Notes under the pieces: model-generated | What the model saw: only the letters and a program-made list of their open reading frames with translations | What the model was told of the DNA's origin: nothing | Databases searched by the model: none | In this document: positions 34,560 to 43,197 of the stretch, piece after piece | Position numbering within the stretch: position 1 is the stretch's first letter | How the letters are laid out: each line of letters opens with the position of its first letter | NCBI GenBank assembly: GCA_002716385.1 | Contig: PBAX01000012.1 | Span: 1 to 64,000 of the forward strand | Source: Phycisphaerae bacterium | Lineage (GTDB): Bacteria > Planctomycetota > Phycisphaerae > Phycisphaerales > SM1A02 | Reading direction: 5' to 3' | Length of the DNA: 64,000 bases | Translations under genes and position numbers: made by a program

Positions 34560-37500
34560 ATTCGAATCAGAAAGAACGAAATGTACTGCTCACCGCATCC
34601 GACTCGGCGAAACGCGCCGCCCGTCGCCCATGGCGAACGACATGGATCGGAATCGCAGGCAGCGTTCTGCTTCTTGGATTCGTGATTCTGATCGACCGGC
34701 CAACCGAAGAGGGACAGATCGAGGAAGAGGCGGTCGTGACCGAACTCATCGGCCCCAGCACGCTGCAACTCGACGGCCAGCAGATCGCATCCGACATGGT
34801 CGACCCCAGCATGGGACTCGATCTACCTCGCGGCGGCTGGATACAGGTCGCCGACGAGAACGGCCGTCTCTCACAGCAGTACCGCTGCGAACACCTTGAC
34901 CCCGATCCAAAGGAACTCGATGCCCATTGGATTTCCATGGACCGTCCGGAGGTCGAGCTGTACATGAGCCAGAATCGCCTGGTCACGCTCACCGGCGACA
35001 CCGCGTTGGCGTACGCCCCGCAACGCGAGCTTGAAGAGGGCCAGTTCAACGGCAACGTCCGAATCGCCATGTATGAACCAGTCAATGGAAATCCGGCCAA
35101 TCCGATGATCGATCAACCGGAACTGGTCATCAGGACTCCTCGAGCGACCTTCGACAACTTTCTGGGCAAGATCTCCTGTGACGGCCGCATTGAACTCGAT
35201 ACTCCTCGCGAGGAGATGGTCGGACGCGATCTGCAGGTACTGCTCAACGATCAGGATCAGCGAATCGAATATCTGAAGATGGCGGAACTGGACTACCTGC
35301 TGATCCGTTCTCCGGAGAAGTCCAGACTGGCTCGATCGGGGCGACGAGTCCTGAATGCGAACTACCAACCCGACACGACATCACTGGCCGATGACCAGGA
35401 GGCCCCGGTGGTCTTCTATCAACTCACACTCAGCGACGATGTCCGGATCCAGCAGGGTGAAGGCGCCGATGCCAGGACGGCCGTTGGCGATCGAATGAAC
35501 GTCGTCTTCTCGCTCAAGAGCGAACAGTTCGCGGCCACGCCCACGACCATGAAACCGATGCCATCAGGATTCGCCGGCGGCATGCCCCTGACGGTTCCTG
35601 CCATCGGTGCGTCCATGGCGATGGGAACACCGAGCATGGAACAGGGCAATGAGATCCTGGTGACCTGCGTGGGGCCGGTCACGATGATTCCACTTCTGGA
35701 CACCGAGAACCATCTCGAGGATCCACGAGATGCCAAACTTAAGCTTCTGGGCGCACCGGTCCTGATCGAGGATCCCCAGCGACGACTTCGCATCACATGC
35801 CCAACCGTCGAATACCGAACGCTTGCTAAGCGGTTCGATCTTCTTGGCAATGGAGCTGACGACGTCGATCTGTTGACCGATCGCTTCCGTGCAGAAGGCT
35901 CGTGGATGTGGGCAAGTCCAGAGCTGGGCGAAGCCGGTTTCATCAACCCGGGCACCATCGAAGTGATGTCCGGCAGATCACCGTTGGCGAGAGTGATGGA
36001 CATGGAGTTCGAGGGTGAACAGATCCCGATCGGAACGGCCGTGGATGCCATGATCGAAGACGCCGACGATACCGGTGTCCAGCTGGAATTGACATGGCAA
36101 GGTGGTGTCGACATCGAGTTCGAACCGGACACGCCCGGCGTCGAGGAGGCCGATGGCGATCCCGCCCTGAAGTCGATCCTCTTCAGGGATCAGGTAGCCG
36201 TTCAATCCGAAGACGGGACCATCGACTGTGGATCGCTCAAGATGAATTTCGTTCGTGGGCCTGATGGCGGTTCCGAACCGGAGCGGATGGTCGCACTGGA
36301 GAACGTCAGAGCCCGCAATGATGACCAGACCCTCTGGACCGACCAGCTCATCGTCACCATGGAAGCCGGCCAGAAGACCACAGCCCCAGCTGACCAGAAG
36401 AAGGAGGATCTGTTTGGCGGAAACGTGGACATCAAGGACTTCCTGGCGACCGGAGATGTGCAGGTCCTGCTTGCAGATGGCGGACGGGCATTCGCCGATC
36501 GACTTGAAGGCGATGCAAGACAGGAGATAGCTGTTCTCACCGGCAAGGATGTCACCGTCGCTCGCAAGGAAATGCTCATCAATCACGGACAGAAGCTGGT
36601 GATCTCCAGAATGACAGGAACTGCCAAGTGGGATGGTCCCGGCCAGGCACGCATGCTTCGTGATCCACTTGATGTCTCGGCGGATCAGCGGATCGAAAGA
36701 CCAAGAGTACCCAACCGAGCCCCGGATGCGAAGAATCAGAAACAAGCAGCCGTCGGCAGCGGCCCGGTCACGATGAGAGCTCGTTGGAACGAAGCCATGA
36801 CCTACGACAGTCGCCACAACGACGGCGCAGGAGCGATCGAGCTCCGAGGCAAGGTGGCCGTTGTGGCCGATGGCAGCCCGACCGAACGAAGCACGATGGA
36901 TGGAGACGCCCTCACACTCCAGTTCGCCTTCGCGGACGAGACCGCTCGTTCCGACAGTCGGTCGACAATCGACCCACTCGACATCGATGCCGCGGAGCAG
37001 GAGTCCAGAGTTCTCGAGACCATGATCGCCAAGGGCGATGCACGGCTTGAACACCGGGAATGGGTGCAGCCCGCCAGAACGGATCTGCCTCGCGTGTTCT
37101 ACATCTCCGCCAAGCACATCACCTGGAACGATCTCGATGTGACGGCTGAAGTGATCGGCGACGGCACGCTTGTTATTCGGGAACCGGAAACAGGGGATGC
37201 GGATGAAACCGTACCGGAAGGCCCCTTCTCGGGCCCCGGCACGAGTCGATTCGTATGGTCCAAGAGGCTTGACCTGGAACGAATGCCCGGAGACCGGTAT
37301 GAGATGTCGATGCTGGGCGACGTGGAGGGACTCTATCGGGGACTCACCGATGACGACATTGCGACCATCACCGCCAATCAGGTCGATGCCATCACGCAAC
37401 GTTCCCGCAACACCAGGGAACAGCAGAGCAGCAACCCACTCGATCTTCAGGGCAACATGGAAATCGAACAGCTTCGCGCAGAAGGCGAGGTCTATCTGGC

Positions 37501-37708
37501 GACGCCACTTCGCCGAGCGGATGCGCACGAAGTCGACTACGACACGCGCACACAGATCGCGACCCTGACGGCAAGACCGGGCCGCAAAGTGAGCATCATG
37601 ACGGAAGGCTCGCCACTTCCCGTCAAGGCAACCAAGATGGTCTGGAACATGGATCCACTCGTCGATTCCATTCAACTAGTCGAACCCAGTGGCACTGGCG
37701 TACGCTAA
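34556..37708 (+). CDS. giant single-pass LptC/LptA-like (OstA-type) envelope protein
   Basis: 1050 residues, about four times the size of LptC plus LptA. A basic N-terminus precedes one membrane helix (about 29-46, TWIGIAGSVLLLGFVILI), so most of the chain should be periplasmic. That part is beta-rich with repeated blocks typical of LptA/LptC/OstA jelly rolls: a segment that creates a strand (EGQFNGNVRIAMYE, GAIELRGKVAVVADG, GNVDIKDFLATGDVQVLL), then a table-like phrase of 'ADRLEGDARQEIAVLTG' type. The gene is coupled to kdsC by ATGA, exactly where lptC and lptA normally follow kdsC. LptB is not next. I infer a fused LPS-transport bridge. The OstA assignment is by pattern only. Confidence 0.68.
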   Translation: MNSNQKERNVLLTASDSAKRAARRPWRTTWIGIAGSVLLLGFVILIDRPTEEGQIEEEAVVTELIGPSTLQLDGQQIASDMVDPSMGLDLPRGGWIQVADENGRLSQQYRCEHLDPDPKELDAHWISMDRPEVELYMSQNRLVTLTGDTALAYAPQRELEEGQFNGNVRIAMYEPVNGNPANPMIDQPELVIRTPRATFDNFLGKISCDGRIELDTPREEMVGRDLQVLLNDQDQRIEYLKMAELDYLLIRSPEKSRLARSGRRVLNANYQPDTTSLADDQEAPVVFYQLTLSDDVRIQQGEGADARTAVGDRMNVVFSLKSEQFAATPTTMKPMPSGFAGGMPLTVPAIGASMAMGTPSMEQGNEILVTCVGPVTMIPLLDTENHLEDPRDAKLKLLGAPVLIEDPQRRLRITCPTVEYRTLAKRFDLLGNGADDVDLLTDRFRAEGSWMWASPELGEAGFINPGTIEVMSGRSPLARVMDMEFEGEQIPIGTAVDAMIEDADDTGVQLELTWQGGVDIEFEPDTPGVEEADGDPALKSILFRDQVAVQSEDGTIDCGSLKMNFVRGPDGGSEPERMVALENVRARNDDQTLWTDQLIVTMEAGQKTTAPADQKKEDLFGGNVDIKDFLATGDVQVLLADGGRAFADRLEGDARQEIAVLTGKDVTVARKEMLINHGQKLVISRMTGTAKWDGPGQARMLRDPLDVSADQRIERPRVPNRAPDAKNQKQAAVGSGPVTMRARWNEAMTYDSRHNDGAGAIELRGKVAVVADGSPTERSTMDGDALTLQFAFADETARSDSRSTIDPLDIDAAEQESRVLETMIAKGDARLEHREWVQPARTDLPRVFYISAKHITWNDLDVTAEVIGDGTLVIREPETGDADETVPEGPFSGPGTSRFVWSKRLDLERMPGDRYEMSMLGDVEGLYRGLTDDDIATITANQVDAITQRSRNTREQQSSNPLDLQGNMEIEQLRAEGEVYLATPLRRADAHEVDYDTRTQIATLTARPGRKVSIMTEGSPLPVKATKMVWNMDPLVDSIQLVEPSGTGVR

Positions 37709-37806
37709 ACATCGCTCACAATTGAAGATGAATTTCTTGCGTTTCAGTCTCAACGAAAGTTGCTTCTGAGTCTCATTCGCAAGTGTTCTGTATTCGTGAT
37801 TTCAAC

Positions 37807-37834
37807 TTGACTGCCTGCTTTCCAGGCATACATT
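37807..37834 (+). promoter_or_regulatory. possible sigma70-type promoter for the small Cys-protein gene
   Basis: TTGACT at 37807-37812 and TACATT at 37829-37834 are separated by 16 bases, with three to four consensus matches in the -10. It lies 57 bases before the ATG at 37891 and after the end of the Lpt-like gene. The 182-base gap is A/T richer than its surroundings, which also fits a promoter. Confidence 0.35.
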
Positions 37835-37890
37835 TCAGTAGAGGTATTTGTTTGACGATACCTGTTCAAGTGAAACAAAGGAGCACCAAG

Positions 37891-38097
37891 ATGATCACAT
37901 TCTCCAATGGCCAATGCGGAACCTGTGCACACTTTGGCAGCGACATCCCTGAAGACAAGCTTGTTCAGATCCGGATCTCCAGAGAATCCGATGACGAGGT
38001 AGTCGGTGGTTGCGACCATCCCTCGAACTCCAGCCTGCATCTTCGAGTTGCTGTCGTTGGAAGCTGTGATGGATACAGCCCAGTCGCGGCCGCCTGA
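37891..38097 (+). CDS. small Cys-containing protein of unknown function
   Basis: 68 residues from ATG 37891, with AAAGGAG about eight bases upstream. The frame extends to 37783 but the leading part has no coding character. The protein has NGQCGTCAHFG near the start, a CDHPSN in the middle and a further Cys near the end (VVGSCDGYSP). This CxxC..C..C layout with nearby His suggests a small metal-binding domain. No signal peptide or membrane segment is visible. It is convergent with nuoC, 12 bases away. The strong ribosome site and the family-like pattern support a real gene. Confidence 0.7.
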   Translation: MITFSNGQCGTCAHFGSDIPEDKLVQIRISRESDDEVVGGCDHPSNSSLHLRVAVVGSCDGYSPVAAA

Positions 38098-38109
38098 CAT
38101 CCGACCGGA

Positions 38110-38664
38110 TCAGGCATCCTCACGATCAACAATCGCGTAGTTCTCCCGCTCGCCTCGTCCGCGAAGCGGGTAGTCCTTGCGCAATGGATGTGCCGGGAAA
38201 TCTCTCCACAGGAGTATTCGCCGCAGATCGGGGTGGTTCCTGAACCGTATCCCGAACATGTCGAACACCTCCCGCTCCCTCCATTCGGCGCCTTCCCAGA
38301 GATCACAGACGCTGTCCATCTCCAATGCCGGGTCGGCTTCGATTCCCGTCGTGTCGATGCTCGGGTCCAGATGTGACTTCACCACGAGCAACGTGTTGTG
38401 GGTGAGACTCCGGAGAACCCAGACGATCGCGAATCGACCTGCGGTCGCAGCCGGATACCCCAGATAATCGACACCGGTCACATCGACCAGATGCTTGAAA
38501 TCGCATCCCGGATCGTCTCGAAGGAAACGAAGGATCTCATGGGCATCCTCCGGATCGACGATCAACGCCACCTGTCCACGAAACTCGGTTGCCATCAACC
38601 GCCTGTCGCCGAAGGCCGACTTAACGGAAGCCAAGGCAGGATGGTCTGGCATTTCATTGGTCAT
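38110..38664 (-). CDS. nuoC: NADH-quinone oxidoreductase subunit C
   Basis: Peripheral-arm subunit of complex I (30-kDa family). 184 residues with the signature EWREREVFDMFGIRFRNHPDLRRILLWRDFPAHPLRKDYPL. The middle part contains the strands HNTLLVVKSHLD and the VDVTGVDYLGYP loop. A GGAG near the ATG at 38664 supports the start. It is separated from nuoB by 11 kb and from other nuo genes by the rest of the genome, so complex I genes are dispersed. Confidence 0.95.
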   Translation of the reverse strand: MTNEMPDHPALASVKSAFGDRRLMATEFRGQVALIVDPEDAHEILRFLRDDPGCDFKHLVDVTGVDYLGYPAATAGRFAIVWVLRSLTHNTLLVVKSHLDPSIDTTGIEADPALEMDSVCDLWEGAEWREREVFDMFGIRFRNHPDLRRILLWRDFPAHPLRKDYPLRGRGERENYAIVDREDA

Positions 38665-38749
38665 TGATCAACTCCAGGAGGGACGATGCGGCCATCGATT
38701 GGCCACCTACATGTCTATTCAAATCGATTGTCGCTTCGATAACAAGTCA

Positions 38750-39394
38750 TTAATGCGATGAACCCGGCCACAGCCATGAATTGGCCTTCTCGACGGACCG
38801 GGCATGAATGATGATGGGCACCTCGGATGGAACATGCATGTTGATCAAGCCCCCCACGAGGCCCCCATCCAGAAGGCCTGAACCCATCGAGACGCATTGG
38901 ATCTGCCCAGAATCCGCCAGACGGAAGTCCTCCAGAATCACCGCTCCGCATGACTGACCGATGAACTCGAAAAGTCTTTCCATGTGATCAGCGTAGGCAG
39001 CGACCATGGAGGGGACGAGAATCGATGTCGGGGACAACGCCAATCCGCAGGGCGGAAGCTCCGGCTCGGATGAACAGAGCCAGTGTCGGCAGGCCGGTGC
39101 ATCCGCGAGCACATGCCGATGATGAGGCCGCAACAGCATCCCGCCGCCGACATCGCCAACCCGTTTGCGAAGGAACTCCCATCCATCGCTGCCCCAGGGG
39201 ATGGCCCCTTCCGACTCCCCGGAGAAGAAGATCTCGATGATGGACTCCTCGGAGGCCCTGATCGTTGATATGGGCACCTCCGGTCCATGGAGACGCATCG
39301 ACACCTCTGCAAGCTGAACAGTGCCCGTCGCCCAGCCGCCGGAACGGTCATCACCAGTCACGAGAAGGGAGTGCCCGCAAGGACCTTTCATCAC
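38750..39394 (-). CDS. unrecognised protein coupled to queE
   Basis: 214 residues starting at GTG 39394 or ATG 39391, overlapping the queE stop, so the two are translationally coupled. The chain has no signal peptide. It is Cys- and Gly-rich with segments such as GDVGGGMLLRPHHRHVL, ACRHWLCSSEPELPP and GLALSPTSILVPSMVAAYADHMERLFEFIG. The last two are reminiscent of a TIM-barrel end, but this is not secure. It might act in queuosine or deazapurine metabolism because of its position, which is inference. Confidence 0.6.
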   Translation of the reverse strand: MMKGPCGHSLLVTGDDRSGGWATGTVQLAEVSMRLHGPEVPISTIRASEESIIEIFFSGESEGAIPWGSDGWEFLRKRVGDVGGGMLLRPHHRHVLADAPACRHWLCSSEPELPPCGLALSPTSILVPSMVAAYADHMERLFEFIGQSCGAVILEDFRLADSGQIQCVSMGSGLLDGGLVGGLINMHVPSEVPIIIHARSVEKANSWLWPGSSH

Positions 39395-40077
39395 ACCCCC
39401 CTGGTCTTCGGATCCCAGATGAACTTGTGCATCTGAAGCTGCATCCGGACGGGAAGACGATCTTCAAGTATCCAACTCACGAGTTCCGCGGGATCGAGCC
39501 CTTCACAGCCCGCTATGTCCCGACCACTTTCCTGCTGGAAAGCCGGTGACACGAGAACCGTATCGACTCGATCCGAGAGGTCGTATTGCTGCACGACCTG
39601 CTTCATCCAGTCGTAGTCGGCACGATCCACCAGCACGAACTTGACCTCATCACGCTTCCTGAGATGCTCGATATTCCCCCAGTGGACCCGTTCGGATTCG
39701 CCACTGCCGGGAGTCTTGATGTCCAGAATGCGAATGACCCGCTCGTCGCAGACCGAGATGTCATGCGCCCCCGCCGTCTCCACCAGAACCGTGTGACCAA
39801 GATCGCACAGCCTGGTCATCATCGGATGGACGGCCGGCTGGATCAGTGGCTCGCCACCGGTGACCTCGACCAGCGGACAGCCGATCGAAGTGACTTCCTC
39901 GACCACCTCGTCGACCATTCTGGCCTTCCCCTCTCGAAAGGCGTATTCGGTGTCGCAGTAGTGGCATCGCAGCGGACAACCCCTCAGTCGGATGAAGACG
40001 CAGGGCAGCCCGGCCCAGGTGGATTCCCCCTGGACACTGTGAAAGACCTCATTTATCAGGACCTGATCAGCTGGCAC
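39391..40077 (-). CDS. queE: 7-carboxy-7-deazaguanine synthase (radical SAM)
   Basis: Radical-SAM enzyme contracting the pterin ring to 7-carboxy-7-deazaguanine in queuosine (or 7-deazapurine) synthesis. 228 residues. The cluster-binding motif is C34xxxC38xxC41 (GCPLRCHYCDTEYAF), GGEPLIQP follows as the SAM-binding glycine motif, and the family's opening EVFHSVQGEST is present. The start is GTG 40077 with only a weak ribosome site. queC, queD and queF are not in the window. The GluQ enzyme at 21547 uses the queuosine product. Confidence 0.93.
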   Translation of the reverse strand: MPADQVLINEVFHSVQGESTWAGLPCVFIRLRGCPLRCHYCDTEYAFREGKARMVDEVVEEVTSIGCPLVEVTGGEPLIQPAVHPMMTRLCDLGHTVLVETAGAHDISVCDERVIRILDIKTPGSGESERVHWGNIEHLRKRDEVKFVLVDRADYDWMKQVVQQYDLSDRVDTVLVSPAFQQESGRDIAGCEGLDPAELVSWILEDRLPVRMQLQMHKFIWDPKTRGV

Positions 40078-40144
40078 AGGTCGATGATAGGCCTTTCACT
40101 CGCACATGTCCCGTTCGCCCGCTATCCTCTTGGACTTACCCAAG

Positions 40145-40229
40145 CGCGAGTGGCGGAATTGGCAGACGCGCCAGCTTGAGGTGCTGGTGGGAGTAAAATC
40201 CCGTGGAGGTTCGAGTCCTCTTTCGCGCA
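40145..40229 (+). tRNA. tRNA-Leu (anticodon GAG)
   Basis: The 85-base gene folds into a class II tRNA. The acceptor GCGCGAG (40145-40151) pairs with TTCGCGC (40222-40228, one G-T), and the discriminator is A40229. The anticodon stem CCAGC/GCTGG encloses TTGAGGT, so the anticodon is GAG. A long variable arm (GGGAGTAAAATCCC) is as expected for Leu. The T-arm GGAGG TTCGAGT CCTCT pairs with one G-T. CCA is not encoded. Confidence 0.95.
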
Positions 40230-40254
40230 TTTTCAGGTGGCCAGGATTGATCCT

Positions 40255-40286
40255 CCGGGCCGCCCCGGAAGCCCTCTTCGGAGGGC
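40255..40286 (+). terminator. tandem hairpins after tRNA-Leu, one with a C(UUCG)G tetraloop
   Basis: CCGGG/CCCGG (40255-40268) is followed by GCCCTC TTCG GAGGGC (40271-40286), a perfect 6-bp stem closing the very stable C(UUCG)G loop. It lies between the tRNA and the convergent smpB stop. No U tract follows, so termination or 3' processing is inferred only. Confidence 0.45.
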
Positions 40287-40296
40287 ATGGGCACGA

Positions 40297-40773
40297 TCAC
40301 ATCCTGCGTTCCATGTCACGCTGGGCGTCGCGGGCCTTTATGGCCTGTCGCTTGTCATGCTGCTTCTTGCCGGTGCCCAGGCCGATGAGCATCTTAACCC
40401 GTCCATCGACGAAATACATCTTCAAGGGGACGATGGTCTTTCCTCGTTCCCGAGTCATGTTGGCCCATTTTCGGATTTCCCGCTTATGAGCGAGCAGCAC
40501 CCTGTTCCTCACCGGTTCGTGCTGCACGGCTGAACTGGCTGGTGGATACTCCGCGATATGGACACCATGCAGAAGGAGCGACAACGGCTCCAGTGACGCA
40601 TGAACATACCCCTCTCCAAGACTGACCTGGCCATTGCGAACCGATTTGACTTCGGTCCCGGTGAGCTTCACTCCACACTCCAGCGTGTCGGAGATGAGAT
40701 AGTCGTACCTCGCCTTCCTGTTCTGGATGAGCGGCTCGTTGCTTTCTTTCAGTTTGGATTTCTTGGAGGCCAT
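40297..40773 (-). CDS. smpB: SsrA-binding protein
   Basis: Binds tmRNA and delivers it to stalled ribosomes for trans-translation. 158 residues from ATG 40773, with a basic N-terminal stretch (KKSKLKES) before the OB-fold core. The core has NRKARYDYLISDTLECGVKLTGTEVKSVR and the C-terminal basic tail KKQHDKRQAIKARDAQRDMERRM, which becomes ordered in the ribosome. The ATG at 40803 is an alternative but lies outside the conserved part. No ssrA gene is recognisable in the window. Confidence 0.95.
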   Translation of the reverse strand: MASKKSKLKESNEPLIQNRKARYDYLISDTLECGVKLTGTEVKSVRNGQVSLGEGYVHASLEPLSLLLHGVHIAEYPPASSAVQHEPVRNRVLLAHKREIRKWANMTRERGKTIVPLKMYFVDGRVKMLIGLGTGKKQHDKRQAIKARDAQRDMERRM

Positions 40774-40857
40774 GAGGTTTGTTCTTCGCCTGCATTCTCT
40801 CAACTGTGATGCATCAATGCCAGACGGTATCCTCTTTGGCAGACGGAAGCGTTCCTC

Positions 40858-41916
40858 ATGGCCCCAAAATCACTGCTTGAAATCATCTGCTCGATCTGCC
40901 TCGTCGCCATCGTGGTGATGCTCGGCCTTGGAAGACTGGCCTTCATTCTTCCTCCGCTGGACTGGTTCAGCCATTTCCCGGCCACCGCCCTGATCGGATC
41001 GGTGATCCTGACGGCGATTCTGGCCGTGACCAGATGCTGGCGAGCGTGTTGGCTTGGCTTCGCGACGATGGTGTTCTCGGCCCTTCTGCTGACTGCTCCC
41101 TACCTCGGATCAAGCAGGCACCCCGCGGGCCTGAAGGCGGCCAATCTGGTGATCGCGGCCGGCAATGTCCTGGTCTCCAACATCCATCTGGACGAGGTCG
41201 TCGACAGCCTCCCCGATGCGGACGTGATCGCCTTGATCGAAACGTCCAGTGCCTGGAAGGGCATCCTTCCTTCGCTGGAGGAACGCTGGCCACGCCACTG
41301 GAGCGATCTTCGAGACAACCCATTCGGCATCAGCGTGCTCACAAGAGCACCCGTGCAATCAAGCGAGTGGATCATGCTCACGCCCGGCGGCTACCCGGCA
41401 TTCAAGCTCGAGATCGATGTCGATGGCATGCCCGTCACCGTTCTGGCCGTGCATGCGATGTCGCCCCAGTCACTGCACATGCTTGAAACTCGAGATGCGC
41501 AACTCGCGATGCTCACCGATCTCATACGGGAGATACCCGGCAATCTGATTCTCATTGGCGATCTGAACGCCTCTCTGTGGTCCTCGAGCCTCCTGAAACT
41601 CATGCATGAAACCGGCCTTCGAAGCACTCGTGCAAACATGGGATTCAAGGGCGTCAACTCAGGAACCTGGCCTACTCAGGCACCAGCCATCATGAGACTG
41701 CCGATCGATCATTGCCTGGTTCGTGGAAACATAGAGCCGGTCGCCATGAACACCTTCATGATCCCGGGCGCCGATCATCTTGGGATACAGGTGGAGCTCG
41801 CGGTCCATGATGCGGCCGATCAGCCGCCCGCTCGTCGGAGCAGATGGAAGGAACCCTCGCCTCCCTGGGCGATGTTCTGGAGATATCCCGAACGTGACCA
41901 CGATACGCGGCCCTGA
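40858..41916 (+). CDS. membrane protein with endonuclease/exonuclease/phosphatase (EEP) domain
   Basis: 352 residues. Three N-terminal membrane helices (about 9-85) are followed by an EEP/DNase I-like hydrolase domain. Catalytic landmarks are ALIETSS (Glu), ILIGDLNASLWSS, DHCLV and the last GADHLGIQVEL, so the domain looks intact. Members act on phosphodiesters of nucleic acids, phosphoinositides or lipids. An exported phosphodiesterase function is the most that can be said. It is convergent with the diguanylate cyclase gene. Confidence 0.83.
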   Translation: MAPKSLLEIICSICLVAIVVMLGLGRLAFILPPLDWFSHFPATALIGSVILTAILAVTRCWRACWLGFATMVFSALLLTAPYLGSSRHPAGLKAANLVIAAGNVLVSNIHLDEVVDSLPDADVIALIETSSAWKGILPSLEERWPRHWSDLRDNPFGISVLTRAPVQSSEWIMLTPGGYPAFKLEIDVDGMPVTVLAVHAMSPQSLHMLETRDAQLAMLTDLIREIPGNLILIGDLNASLWSSSLLKLMHETGLRSTRANMGFKGVNSGTWPTQAPAIMRLPIDHCLVRGNIEPVAMNTFMIPGADHLGIQVELAVHDAADQPPARRSRWKEPSPPWAMFWRYPERDHDTRP

Positions 41917-41921
41917 ACCTC

Positions 41922-43049
41922 TCAGGCGGCCCGCCCCATCATGTGTCCGGCAGCCGTCCGCATCATGACTTCCACATTACTCGTCTTGGCGGCGTACATC
42001 GCCTCGTCCGCATGATGCACCAGCTCCTCGGAGGAGGTTGGTGACGAGAGGTCGCGATGACCTATGCCGATGCTTATGCCGGGGCTGATCTCGCCCAGCT
42101 GCAACCTCTGCATGCGGGCATGGAAGGTCTCGGCGATTCGATTGGCGACACGACGACACGCATCGAGATCGGTATGGGGCAGCAAGACGCAGAACTCGTC
42201 ACCTCCGAATCTTGCCGCGACATCGATTTCACGACAGGCATACCGAAGCATGTCGCCGACTGCCTTGAGCACCTCGTCGCCCTGCTGATGACCGAGCGAG
42301 TCATTCAACGCCTTGAATCCATCGAGATCGATCATCATGAAGCCCAGGGATAGGTCGTGGCGCTCCGCCTCCGCCCAACGACCTTCCAGCATGAGGTTCA
42401 GCCATCGCCGATTCACTAGACCGGTCAACTCGTCGGTTCTCGCCGTCACCTCGAGCTGACGTATGGACCGTTCCAGCTTTCGGTTGGTGACGGCCAACTC
42501 GGACATCGATCGAGACAGGTTCTCCTGCAGCTGCTCGTTTTCACGACGAAGAACCCGGTGGGCCATCGCCTTCTCAACCGCCAGTGGAACAGTGACCATT
42601 TCATGCCCCGTGGCAAGAAGGAACTCGACCGCCCCGCAGCGAATGGCCTCCGCCGCGAGATCGACATCACCTGCTTCACCGACAACCACCACGGGCATGT
42701 CGGGCACAGTGCCTCTCACGTAGGCCAGCACGTCGATCGCCGTCGCGTCCGGAAGCGATGCCGAGGTGAAGATCATGTCGAATTGCTGCATCGGCAGAGC
42801 GTGCAGCAATGAAAGCGTATTGACGACTTCGCATCCTGCCAGTTCATGCAGCTCTCTCGAGCCTCTGGCAGGCGCGGCATCCGAGCGTCGGCCTGCTTCC
42901 TTGGCGAATCGATCAGAAACAAGAGCCGAGATGATCGCCTGCGAAAGCCCCTCCGCTGCGCAGGCAATCAGAATCCGCGGACGCCTCGGGCCCCCCGGCC
43001 CCTGATGCGATTCGCGGTCACTCGGATCTGTTTGATGATGACTTGCCAT
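41922..43049 (-). CDS. diguanylate cyclase with a receiver-like N-terminal domain
   Basis: Makes c-di-GMP from GTP. 375 residues from ATG 43049, where GGAGG lies eight bases upstream. The ATG at 43070 is less well placed. The N-terminal half (about 25-150) resembles a response-regulator receiver (FDMIFTSASLPDATAIDVL, VVGEAGDVDLAAEAIRCGAVEFLLA), but the phospho-acceptor Asp is not clear. A coiled segment precedes the GGDEF domain with intact RFGGDEFCVLL. An inhibitory I-site RxxD (REID) lies five residues before it, so product inhibition is likely. No partner kinase lies next to it. Confidence 0.9.
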   Translation of the reverse strand: MASHHQTDPSDRESHQGPGGPRRPRILIACAAEGLSQAIISALVSDRFAKEAGRRSDAAPARGSRELHELAGCEVVNTLSLLHALPMQQFDMIFTSASLPDATAIDVLAYVRGTVPDMPVVVVGEAGDVDLAAEAIRCGAVEFLLATGHEMVTVPLAVEKAMAHRVLRRENEQLQENLSRSMSELAVTNRKLERSIRQLEVTARTDELTGLVNRRWLNLMLEGRWAEAERHDLSLGFMMIDLDGFKALNDSLGHQQGDEVLKAVGDMLRYACREIDVAARFGGDEFCVLLPHTDLDACRRVANRIAETFHARMQRLQLGEISPGISIGIGHRDLSSPTSSEELVHHADEAMYAAKTSNVEVMMRTAAGHMMGRAA

Positions 43050-43148
43050 GTTGTCCGCCTCCAACGACATGTCCCTCTGACCAGGAAGAACTCCCAGCCC
43101 TAGTACTATCTATTCAGAAACAGGCACAGGCATTCAAGATGTCTTCGA

Positions 43149-43172
43149 TCAGGGCGTGAATATCGGCCCTGA
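43149..43172 (-). terminator. hairpin downstream of the ptsI-rne-dxr-rseP-SDR gene group
   Basis: TCAGGGC (43149-43155) pairs with GCCCTGA (43166-43172), a 7-bp stem with a 10-base loop, located 26 bases after the SDR stop in the direction of transcription. There is no U tract after it. It may terminate transcription or stabilise the 3' end. Confidence 0.35.
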
Positions 43173-43197
43173 AGCCGCACAGACCGTACAGGCGGAA

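Noticed and set aside
35978-37675. 565-residue frame on the minus strand inside the giant Lpt-like gene
   Set aside because: The plus-strand frame is longer, coupled to kdsC and beta-rich. The antisense frame has no family features.
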